Assembly (NCBI RefSeq): GCF_042662685.1
Contig: NZ_JBHSYO010000008.1
Span: 310,001-374,000 of the forward strand
Length of the DNA stretch: 64,000 nucleotides
Source: Pseudobowmanella zhangzhouensis
Lineage (GTDB): Bacteria; Pseudomonadota; Gammaproteobacteria; Enterobacterales; Alteromonadaceae
Direction: 5' to 3'
Part shown: positions 53,801-62,200 of the stretch, piece after piece
Layout of the letters: each line of letters starts with the position of its first letter
How positions within the stretch are numbered: the first letter of the stretch is position 1
Translations under genes and position numbers: made by a program
The notes under the pieces: model-generated
Databases searched by the model: none
Told to the model about the DNA's origin: nothing
What the model saw: the letters and a program-made list of their open reading frames with translations, nothing else

Positions 53801-54678
53801 TTCGCGATAAATTCACCAGTTTCAACTGCCAGGGTGCTTTGCATTTGTCCCTGCCAGCTGATTTCACCCGGCAACCATTTAACCAGCACGTCTTGCACTT
53901 TTGACTGTTGTACTTCTGCCCACACTTGCAGATTCACATCTGACTGGGCCAACTCAACAGTATCGGGTGCCAGTTGTTGTAGCCAGGGAGCCACGTTTAT
54001 ATTGCGCCCATCGACAAACAACGTACCGCTCAGATCGGCGGGCTGTCCGTGAAGATCCAAAATAAAACTGGCGCTGCTGTCAGAAAGCTGGTCAAGACTA
54101 AACTGCCCCACGCCCTGGTGGCGTTCCCCCTGATTCAGCCAGCTCAATTGTCCGATAGAAATCGTGCGGGAATGGTTGTTGCCAATCAGCTGAACCTGAC
54201 CATTAACAACAGAAAAATTCTTCAGTTGCTGTAGAAACAAATCCTGTAACGCACTGGGATAGCTCAATTCGCTGTCATCACTGGATGGTCTGTCAGTCAG
54301 CAATTCTACCTGCATGTCATGCAGACTAAAGCGTGTTGAAACGAATCGGGCACTGCGCAAGCTAGCCCAAAAATCCATATCAATATAAGTACGCCCGACG
54401 GTGACTTTTACCGGTCCCTGTTGTTGCGTGGCCAGCGACAGATTACGAATGATTAACGCAGGACCATTTGCCTGCCAGCCAGCATCAATGCCGCCAATAT
54501 GCACATCGGTACCCACCTGAGCAGATAACCAATTCTCGATATGGCTCCGCTGGCTATCCGCGTAGGGCAGTCCATAACGTAAGAAAGACATGAACAAAGC
54601 GAACAGCACCAGTACAACTGCGCTGAATACCCATAGCTTTCTTAACAGGTACGCAAAAATGCGCCCGGCCTTATTCAC
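50878..54678 (-). CDS. yhdP: YhdP, AsmA-like envelope lipid-transport protein
   Basis: This 1266-residue protein matches E. coli YhdP in length (1266) and layout: an N-terminal membrane helix (about 13-33), a very long repeated beta-strand periplasmic region, and the C-terminal AsmA-like domain (DGAGEISLTGYTDLNDQ, VIVAWMVNPATAVAALAINQM). With TamB and YdbH it moves phospholipid from inner to outer membrane. The start is GTG overlapping the rng stop (GTGA). With the mla operon at 5745-8785 the window encodes both directions of phospholipid traffic. Confidence 0.95.
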   Translation of the reverse strand: MNKAGRIFAYLLRKLWVFSAVVLVLFALFMSFLRYGLPYADSQRSHIENWLSAQVGTDVHIGGIDAGWQANGPALIIRNLSLATQQQGPVKVTVGRTYIDMDFWASLRSARFVSTRFSLHDMQVELLTDRPSSDDSELSYPSALQDLFLQQLKNFSVVNGQVQLIGNNHSRTISIGQLSWLNQGERHQGVGQFSLDQLSDSSASFILDLHGQPADLSGTLFVDGRNINVAPWLQQLAPDTVELAQSDVNLQVWAEVQQSKVQDVLVKWLPGEISWQGQMQSTLAVETGEFIAKRFDTGWLLNLSNLQYHSDNYGAGVIQATGRIDTQGRVTLHANDIAIKPLIPLLGLAGANGELLTQLDPNGNITEISLQFDAEGPALFASVADLQVNEWHPIPGGEQLTAQIAWQHGLGHIIIEGQQGQLKTQQLFGHDLTYEQVLADLWLQRQADGLRILPSQLSVDSSLLQLHAQASWQPDGLLQISADLQPHNVLNARQLFPGQLMGQHTVDYLNRALVSGDITSSKLLWFGRPSDYPFAQGQGIFQSSVAVKDSEFLFDADWPALTQLDMNLLFENAALLMRANKGNLMQVAMTSLQADIPDLSSDGVLTIEADTRTDARNVTSLMQASPLADSVGATLTQIQLSGDVSTRLHLTIPFADDSEVVASGEVSLDNTPIGLQPLSVTLTEAVGSIRFRNDVVQATDLKANLFGEPIVIDLKTFSAADGYHADASIDANWDLTRLLTNRYPGLASQLGGSASGKATFNLLIPDEGFSYQFSLLADLSSATSAMPAPFDLADASAQKLVARVNGDQQASQLTLQLGEDVHFEGVLPHAEARLSRAHLSIGRSDVVTLGAGFSISANLASMDVQAWFNSLYPLIDQAPQSEGESFIGVPQRIFVNVSELQFAGQRLHDVASTVKWQEQAWNVDVRAREAIANVQLFHNWLEQGLKINADYLNLSAWEGGEQTPSKIDISKVPPMQIVCERCIYADNDLGQIQLTLSRAEQGMRIEKLDVQQAKARLTASGRWFLRDGEEQTELEGHFYSKDFGAFLAQYEVNSGIRDSDANMNFALNWQQAPHEFNFASLNGSVDWKLGDGYLAEVSDRGARLFSILSLESLVRKLKLDFRDVFAKGFFYEKMTGTFLANNGTVSTDNTRVDGGAGEISLTGYTDLNDQALNYRISFRPKVTSSLPVIVAWMVNPATAVAALAINQMIDSAEVISSIDYSLTGSISEPVLTELKRDSKNIQIPAKAQPKPTQPIPATDSGVNQDG

Positions 54679-56141
54679 ATCATCACCACGTCAAATTTAT
54701 CCTGACTGTACATTGCTTCTGGCTGGATTTTTATTTGCTTACCCACAAAAACCTCCAGCTCAGCCAGCATATGGCTTTCTTCGCCAATCAGGGCATCAGC
54801 CACATTGGGTGCTGCATAAACTACAAATTTATCTGCATCATAGGCACGGTTAACCCGCACAATTTCACGCATAATCTCGAAACAGACGGTCTCCACCGTT
54901 TTGATAGACCCCCGCCCCTTACATACTGGACACTCGCCACACAGGATATGTTCCAAACTTTCGCGTGTTCTTTTGCGGGTCACTTCCACCAGACCCAACG
55001 ACGTAAAGCCATGAATACTGGTTTTGGCGCGATCTTTTTGCAGTGCCTGCTCGAGACTGTGCAGCACGCGACGCTTGTGGTTTTCATCCTGCATATCGAT
55101 GAAATCGATGATGATGATGCCGCCCAGGTTGCGTAACCTCAGCTGTCTGGCGATCGCCTGGGTAGCCTCGGAATTCGTGTTAAAGATGGTTTCTTCCAGA
55201 TTACGGTGGCCGACAAACGCGCCGGTATTGATATCGATGGTGGTCATGGCTTCGGTTTGATCAATGATCAGGTAGCCGCCAGACTTTAAATCTACCCGCC
55301 GTTCCAGTGCGCGCTGGGCCTCATTTTCCACATCATACAAATCAAAGATGGGTCGATCGCCCTGATAATGCTCAAGCAATGGATTCAGTTCCGGCACATA
55401 ATCACTGGTGAATTGTCTTAATTCAGACAGGGCCAATTTGGCATCCACCCGGATTCTATCCAGTTTAGTGCCGACAAAGTCACGCAACACGCGGCGAGCG
55501 AGGGTCAGATCTTCGTATAAAACGCGGGACTTTTTCTTCTTAATACGTGACTGAATCTTATTCCACAGGCGACGCAAAAACTCCGCATCCTGATGCAGCT
55601 CCGCTTCGCCGACACCCTCTGCCGCCGTGCGTAAAATAAAGCCACCCTCGCCAGGATCCAGCTGTTCTACCAGCGCTTTGAGTCGCTCGCGTTCCTGTTC
55701 ATCCTCAATACGTTGGGATACACCAACATGACTGACGGATGGCATAAACACCAGATAACGGCTGGGAATCGTGATATCTGTGGTCAGTCGCGCCCCTTTG
55801 GTGCCGATGGGATCTTTGACCACCTGCACGATCACTTCCTGTCCGTCTCTGACCAGCGTTTTAATATCTTGCTTGGGTAACTGGCTAACCGGCACTTCTT
55901 CCTGCACCTCATGGTGCGGGACGATATCTGAGGCATGCAGAAACGCTGCACGGTCCAAACCAATATCCACAAACGCGGCTTGCATACCCGGTAACACCCG
56001 GCTGACCTTACCCACATAAATATTGCCAACCAAACCGCGTTTGGTGTGACGTTCAATATGAAGTTCCTGCAAGATACCATTTTCAATCAACGCCACCCGC
56101 GACTCGGATGGTGTGACATTGATCAGTAATTCAGCACTCAT
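54675..56141 (-). CDS. rng: RNase G
   Basis: This 488-residue endoribonuclease (E. coli RNase G is 489) has an N-terminal S1 domain (KRGLVGNIYVGKVSRVLPGM), the catalytic DNase-I-like region (DINTGAFVGH; IIIDFIDMQDENHKRRV) and the zinc-link cysteines (CGECPVCKGRG). It matures 16S rRNA 5' ends and decays some mRNAs. It overlaps maf and yhdP by four bases each. It lacks the long C-terminal scaffold that marks RNase E. Confidence 0.97.
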   Translation of the reverse strand: MSAELLINVTPSESRVALIENGILQELHIERHTKRGLVGNIYVGKVSRVLPGMQAAFVDIGLDRAAFLHASDIVPHHEVQEEVPVSQLPKQDIKTLVRDGQEVIVQVVKDPIGTKGARLTTDITIPSRYLVFMPSVSHVGVSQRIEDEQERERLKALVEQLDPGEGGFILRTAAEGVGEAELHQDAEFLRRLWNKIQSRIKKKKSRVLYEDLTLARRVLRDFVGTKLDRIRVDAKLALSELRQFTSDYVPELNPLLEHYQGDRPIFDLYDVENEAQRALERRVDLKSGGYLIIDQTEAMTTIDINTGAFVGHRNLEETIFNTNSEATQAIARQLRLRNLGGIIIIDFIDMQDENHKRRVLHSLEQALQKDRAKTSIHGFTSLGLVEVTRKRTRESLEHILCGECPVCKGRGSIKTVETVCFEIMREIVRVNRAYDADKFVVYAAPNVADALIGEESHMLAELEVFVGKQIKIQPEAMYSQDKFDVVMM

Positions 56142-56734
56142 TTGTCTGCCCCACGGAGTAATATACCGGCACCACGCAGCATGGCTGCAGTTTCGAACAA
56201 TGGCAGGCCCATCACAGCTGTATAACTGCCGCTGATATGCTCAACAAATTGCCCCCCTAAGCCTTGAATGGCATAGCCACCCGCTTTACCCAAGGGTTCA
56301 CCGCTTTGCCAATAATGATGCATTTCAGCGTCGCTAATCACCCGAAAACGTACATCAGTCGCGACACAGGCACTGACTATCTTGCCTGCGTTGTATAGCG
56401 CAATGCCGCTGTACACCTGGTGCACGCGCCCACTCAATAAGCTCAGCATGCGGCACATATCGGCCTCATCTTCAGGCTTTTCGAAGATGTGCTCATCGAC
56501 CGCAACGGTCGTGTCTGAGCCCAATACCACGCGGCTGTCGCACAACTGTGGATGCATCAATGCACAAGCCTGGGCTTTTTGCTCGGCCAGACGGGTTACA
56601 TAGGCCTGAGCGGATTCACCATCCAAACGGGTTTCATCAATATCCGCCGGATACTGCAAAAAATCGATACCCAGCCAGTTGAGGATCTCAGCACGACGCG
56701 GAGACTGTGAGGCGAGAATAATTTGCTGCTGCAT
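56138..56734 (-). CDS. maf: Maf-family dTTP/UTP pyrophosphatase (YhdE)
   Basis: This 198-residue protein has the Maf start ILASQSPRRAEILNWLG and the catalytic SDTTVAVD region. Maf proteins remove non-canonical or excess pyrimidine nucleoside triphosphates. The subfamily (YhdE, not YceF) is assigned from the conserved mreD-maf-rng order and from length (197 in E. coli). It overlaps rng by four bases. Confidence 0.94.
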   Translation of the reverse strand: MQQQIILASQSPRRAEILNWLGIDFLQYPADIDETRLDGESAQAYVTRLAEQKAQACALMHPQLCDSRVVLGSDTTVAVDEHIFEKPEDEADMCRMLSLLSGRVHQVYSGIALYNAGKIVSACVATDVRFRVISDAEMHHYWQSGEPLGKAGGYAIQGLGGQFVEHISGSYTAVMGLPLFETAAMLRGAGILLRGADK

Positions 56735-56735
56735 A

Positions 56736-57212
56736 CTATTTTACCCGATAGTGGCGGCGAATCCGGCGCATCAGAGGGAACACCCAAATCCAGAACACCA
56801 TATTAAACACAACCGGCCACAGGTAGCTGTAGAGGAAATAAATATCGGTCAACAGATGTTGCGTCCAGAACACAACTAACTGATACAGCGCACTTACCAC
56901 GCCGACAATAAACGCCTGTTGCCATACCGAATAATTGCGAAAACGCTGATAGTTGGACGCCATAACGAAGACAACCAGACTCATCGCGAGACCGTGTACC
57001 CCCATTACCGTTCCTAACAACACGTCGAGAATCACACCACATAAACACGCAATCCCCACGTTCACGCGGGTGGGTAATGCCAACGTCCAGTAACACAATA
57101 CCAGTAATACCCAATCGGGACGAAAGCTACTGACCGTGCTGGACATTGGCATCATTTCCAGAATGAGCGCGACAAGCAACGTGATAAAGATAACCTGACG
57201 GCCGCGCATCAT
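56736..57212 (-). CDS. mreD: MreD, rod-shape membrane protein
   Basis: This 158-residue protein has about five membrane helices and the MreD pattern RPDWVLLVLCYWTLALPTRV and GVILDVLLGTVMGVHGL. It is part of the elongasome with MreB, MreC, RodA and PBP2. Its start overlaps the mreC stop; one base separates it from maf. Confidence 0.93.
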   Translation of the reverse strand: MMRGRQVIFITLLVALILEMMPMSSTVSSFRPDWVLLVLCYWTLALPTRVNVGIACLCGVILDVLLGTVMGVHGLAMSLVVFVMASNYQRFRNYSVWQQAFIVGVVSALYQLVVFWTQHLLTDIYFLYSYLWPVVFNMVFWIWVFPLMRRIRRHYRVK

Positions 57213-58045
57213 TGCTCTTCATCCTTGTTTTGCGGCCAAACCAGCAGCAAGTACTTCAGTCTGTCGAGCTTTGCCACCGGCTCAGCACTGATACTGGCAA
57301 AGGGGCGACTTTCGTCATGACCGATGGCCGCAACCTTAGCAACCGGATAGCCTGGCGGGAAAACATTACCCAGCCCCGAAGTGACCAGTAAATCACCGAC
57401 GCGAATGTCGGACGAATGGGGGACGTGGTTGAGGGTAAGCGTATTGAGCTGACCACTGCCACTGACAATTAAGCGAATGTTATTACGTACAACCCGTACC
57501 GGAATCGCATGAGTAAGATCCGCAATCAACAATACGCGGCTGTTGGTGGTGCCCACATGCAGGATTTGACCGACCACGCCGCTTTCATCCAGCACCGGCT
57601 GACCCTCATACACACCGTCGATACTGCCTTTGTTAATCACAATCTGGTGACTATACGGATCGTTATCCACTGCCATCAGCTCAGCGACCATCTTACGCAC
57701 CGGGATTTGCACCGGTGACTGCAGTAACGCGCGCAATTGATTGTTTTCTTGTTGCAGCATCTCCACCCGCTGCACCGCTTCACTGAGCAGGACATGCTGG
57801 CGTCGCAAACGCGCATTTTCTTCCAATAGTTGGTCCTGTCGGGTGATCCGCTCTGCGGTCCAGCTCAACACCTGACCCGGCACATTGGCCATATACTGAA
57901 TCGGGCTAACCAGTGACGCCAGCAAGGTACGCACACTGCTAAAACTGTCTAGTTTATGGTCAAAAAACATCAGCGCCAGAGACAGCGAAACCGCCAGTAG
58001 CAGGCGGTTTTGCAAAGAGGGGCCTCGGGTAAAAATGGTATCCAC
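57209..58045 (-). CDS. mreC: MreC, rod-shape periplasmic scaffold
   Basis: This 278-residue protein has an N-terminal membrane anchor (about 13-27), a coiled coil (about 70-110, NARLRRQHVLLSEAVQRVEM) and the two beta-barrel domains with VVGQILHVGTTNSRVLLIAD. It links MreB on the inside to the wall synthases outside. The start is GTG. It begins 24 bases after mreB. Confidence 0.93.
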   Translation of the reverse strand: MDTIFTRGPSLQNRLLLAVSLSLALMFFDHKLDSFSSVRTLLASLVSPIQYMANVPGQVLSWTAERITRQDQLLEENARLRRQHVLLSEAVQRVEMLQQENNQLRALLQSPVQIPVRKMVAELMAVDNDPYSHQIVINKGSIDGVYEGQPVLDESGVVGQILHVGTTNSRVLLIADLTHAIPVRVVRNNIRLIVSGSGQLNTLTLNHVPHSSDIRVGDLLVTSGLGNVFPPGYPVAKVAAIGHDESRPFASISAEPVAKLDRLKYLLLVWPQNKDEEQ

Positions 58046-58069
58046 AGCGTGTCCCGTTACGGCTCAGGA

Positions 58070-59116
58070 TTATTCGTAGCTGAACAAGTCGCCACCGTGC
58101 ATATCGATCATTTCAAGTGCTTTACCACCTCCGCGCGCCACACAGGTAAGCGGGTCATCGGCGATAACAACCGGGATCCCGGTTTCTTCCATCAGTAAGC
58201 GATCCAGATCTTTCAGTAACGCGCCACCACCGGTTAACACCATGCCGCGTTCAGAAATATCGGAAGCCAGCTCTGGTGGTGATTGCTCCAACGCCACCAT
58301 CACGGCAGAAACGATCCCCGTTAACGGCTCTTGCAATGCTTCAAGGATTTCATTGCTGTTAAGTTTAAAGCTGCGTGGTACACCCTCGGCCAGATTACGG
58401 CCACGCACTTCGATTTCTTTCACTTCCTCGCCCGGATAAGCTGCACCAATTTCATGCTTAATGCGCTCTGCAGTCGCTTCACCAATCAGCGAGCCAAAGT
58501 TACGGCGGATGTAGTTAATGATGGCTTCATCAAACTTGTCACCACCGATACGTACTGATGATGAATACACCACACCATTTAACGAGATAATCGCCACTTC
58601 GGTGGTACCGCCACCGATATCCACCACCATGGAACCGGTCGCTTCGGATACTGGCAGGCCTGAACCAATCGCAGCCGCCATAGGTTCGTCAATCAGGTAT
58701 ACTTCGCGGGCACCCGCCCCCAATGCTGATTCACGGATTGCACGGCGTTCTACCTGAGTAGAGCCACAAGGCACACAGACCAGCACGCGAGGGCTCGGAC
58801 GCAGGAAATTATTGTCATGCACTTGTTTAATAAAGTGCTGCAGCATTTTTTCAGTAACGTAAAAGTCAGCAATCACACCATCCTTCATCGGACGAATCGC
58901 TTTGATATTACCCGGTGTACGTCCCAGCATCTGCTTAGCTGCATGACCGACAGCCGCCACACTCTTAGGTCCACCAGCGCGTTCCTGGCGAATGGCAACT
59001 ACAGAAGGCTCATTAAGAACAATGCCCTGTCCCTTTACGTAAATCAGTGTATTGGCGGTTCCCAGGTCGATCGACAGATCGTTGGAGAACATTCCGCGTA
59101 ACTTTTTGAATAGCAT
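58070..59116 (-). CDS. mreB: MreB, actin-like cell-shape protein
   Basis: This 348-residue ATPase (E. coli MreB is 347) has SIDLGTANTLIYVKGQGIVL, the phosphate-2 loop VVDIGGGTTEVAIISL and the adenosine motif GMVLTGGGALLKDLD. Its membrane-bound filaments guide lateral wall synthesis. The order mreB-mreC-mreD is standard. The 130 bases upstream separate it from the mshQ-like gene; a promoter is expected there, but none is clear. Confidence 0.98.
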   Translation of the reverse strand: MLFKKLRGMFSNDLSIDLGTANTLIYVKGQGIVLNEPSVVAIRQERAGGPKSVAAVGHAAKQMLGRTPGNIKAIRPMKDGVIADFYVTEKMLQHFIKQVHDNNFLRPSPRVLVCVPCGSTQVERRAIRESALGAGAREVYLIDEPMAAAIGSGLPVSEATGSMVVDIGGGTTEVAIISLNGVVYSSSVRIGGDKFDEAIINYIRRNFGSLIGEATAERIKHEIGAAYPGEEVKEIEVRGRNLAEGVPRSFKLNSNEILEALQEPLTGIVSAVMVALEQSPPELASDISERGMVLTGGGALLKDLDRLLMEETGIPVVIADDPLTCVARGGGKALEMIDMHGGDLFSYE

Positions 59117-59246
59117 GAATGACTCAGTTTTTGGATGGTGGAAATTTTAACTGGTTAACTTTACCAATCGCCCTTGTGTGGGGCAAGCAAGCAAGGCTGA
59201 CAAATGAAAAAAACCCTGCTTTTGCCCATAGTTACCGAATACCAAC

Positions 59247-62200
59247 TTAATTACCGTTGTTTTCACGCCAGTGGATAATGCGATCGTTGCCACGGAACAA
59301 ACCGAAGTTAATCGACGCCACCGGTGCATCCAGCGCGTCAATTTGTCCATCACCATTGAGGTCGATAAACAGGTAATCCGGTTGCGACATCTTCACTTCC
59401 ATCCGCCCGGTGACGCCTACCCCCGGTGCACTGAAGATAATCGCCTGCGCGTTATCCGTTACTTCGCCACCACTGACAATACCATTGCCAGCATAGCCAG
59501 GATTGGGGGCAAACTCTGAGTACGTCACTGACAGATTAGAGGCAGAGTAATAGGTGTAACTATCCAGCGTATTGAGCACCCAGTTTCCGTTTGTATCCAG
59601 ATAGCGGGTTTGCAACAACATGGGTAAGTCTTCGTTTTCCGGGCCGTAAGCGTTTTCCAACACCAACTGACCGTAATACAGCTGGGTTCCACCAATGTTA
59701 TTGATGCTATATGGCTGGCAGGCTTGTGGATAGCTGATCTGATAACACACGCCATCCTGATCAGTGAGAATGCTGGCAGCAAACAGCAGGTTAATATTGG
59801 CATCAAACGGTGCCGTAGCACTGACAGACTTAACGAAGGTTACGGAGCTCCCTTGTAACTGCATCGCGGTATCACCACTGCTACTTAGTTGCCACACCCC
59901 TTCATCCACACTGGTCAAGCCACTGTAACCTGAGCTATCACTGAATTGGATATCGGACTCAGCCAAACTACCCGGTGTTGCTAAGCGCATCAGGTTGCCA
60001 ATGTAATTTTGGGTCTCAACGCCCAGCGCATTGCGGGGAATGAAAGTGAGTAAGGGATCATCACTAAAGCTAAGTGGCTGGCCAATATAGCTAAATGTTC
60101 CACTGGCATGGGCTAACTGTGGATCATTGTCCGTGATGGAAAAATAGGCCGGAATATAGCGCCCCAGCAACGTGGTTTCGCGCGCTGCCACCTCTGCACC
60201 AAAATAATTGGCATCACTGAATGCAAGCGCGATGTTGCCCACCTCTGAGTAGCCCGCCACCAGATTCTGACTGACACCGGCATTAAAGTCCGCTAAAGCG
60301 GTATTGAATGAAACCGGGCTGGTAGCTACGGAGTTTTGGGTGGTAAACCCTGTAGTCACAGCACTTGATTGATTAGTAAACACCAACAAACCATTTTGCC
60401 CCGCGCCATCGCCGGGCACTTGCTTCGTGAGTAACATCTGTAAGCTACCCGGTTGGTAGTTGGGGGTGATATTGCCTAACTGGCCAACCGCCTGAATCGT
60501 TAACGGATAGTCAACACCGGCTGTTGGCAATGCCGGCTGACTCGCGATCAGGGTTAGTTGTGGGATTGCCACAAATTGATTACTGCTGCCCTGCGCACTT
60601 TGGTCGGCACTGCGTACGTTAAGCGCAATAAGTCCGGCGTCATCATAACGCAGCGCATCAGCGGGAATAATCACCTGGCCGGTATTATCGAACGTCCACG
60701 GCGTTGCCACATAGGCGGATGGATCACTTAGCACCGTACCATTGAGCAACCCCATGTCGGCATTACAACTGGCGGGATTGGCACAATCGAATGCCAGTTC
60801 CAGCGTCTGGCCGGATAAGTCCGCCGCGCAGCCCACTGGCGCGCTGACCACTATATTCTGACCGATATTTTGCTGTGACAACTGATCCGGAATCGCGGTC
60901 GGTGTGGCGCTTAACCAGGAAACAGTCAATCCACCATCCGCGAAAGTAAGCTCACATGCTGCGAGCGTTCCATCTACCTTGCATTGTAATGGAGCCTCGG
61001 GACTGGCCGACGTCTTACCCAGCGTAACCACGCCTGTTTGAGTAGAGCGAAGATTGATGTCAGCAGATTGGGAAAAGGTAACAGTCGTGGCAGATAAGCT
61101 GCCTGCACTGTTATTCAACGCAACGGTAGTACTGCCATCAAACAAAGCATTACAGTCCTGATCCATACAGGCTTTAAGATTAATCGGCTGAGCAGCACAG
61201 GTTAATGCGCTGGAAGCAAATGCCAGTTCATAGTGGTCAACATAATCACACGGGGAGGTGTCATCCATATCACTTTGCATCTGCGCCGCGGTCTGGGCGT
61301 AATAATAGATTCGCACATCATCAAAGTAACCGTCGGCGGAGTTAGGGGCATAACTGAACGAGTTGAAGTTATCGCCAATCGCCAACACACCTAACTGAGG
61401 TAAGGCATTCCCCAGCACGACGCCATTGTCGGTCAAAGCCAAGGCTACGCCATCCTGCACGATTTGGAATGCACCGTTGGTCATATCCCATGTCATGCCA
61501 ATATGCGACCAGGAGTTCTCAACCAGCGGATTGGCATTGACTGTCGTCAAAACACGGGTGTTGTGATTGGAATCCGAAATGGATAAACGCAACTGGCCTA
61601 ACTGTGTCAGTTGCAACAAGAACCTGTCATTGGTGTTATAAACCGCAGCGTCCACCAGCGTCTTGTCTCTGCCTGTGGCTAACCAGGCTTCATTACTCTT
61701 GTACCAGAAGGTGACCGAGCCTTGAGACCCGATCGCACTGCCCAACACGTTAGTATCTAACAAATATCGATCGCGCGAAGCGGTATTTGCTGGAACATAC
61801 ATGGCCTTACAAGACTTCTGCGGCGACGTGTATTCAGGTGAAATTGAGCCAACCTGGTCACCGTGGCGGTTGTCTGGCCCTGAATCCAATACCGTCAGAT
61901 TGCCAGCCCAGGCGTCCTGCTCAAACTGGTAGAATGCAGCTATGCCCGAGCATAGTTCATTATCCGCCATATCTGTATTGATGTCGGTCGCCTGTTGCAC
62001 GTAGCTATATATACGCAGATTATCTATCTGGCCATCGGCGGACTGATGACTGTGGGCACTATCTGCAAGTATGTACTCACTGCGGCTATCACCCACATAT
62101 AAAGTATTCATATCGCCCAAGCTAGGACCGAAATCCGCCTGAACATAGCGGGTGGTCGCCACTTCGATGCCATTAATAAAGAAATCGATATCCTGAGCAT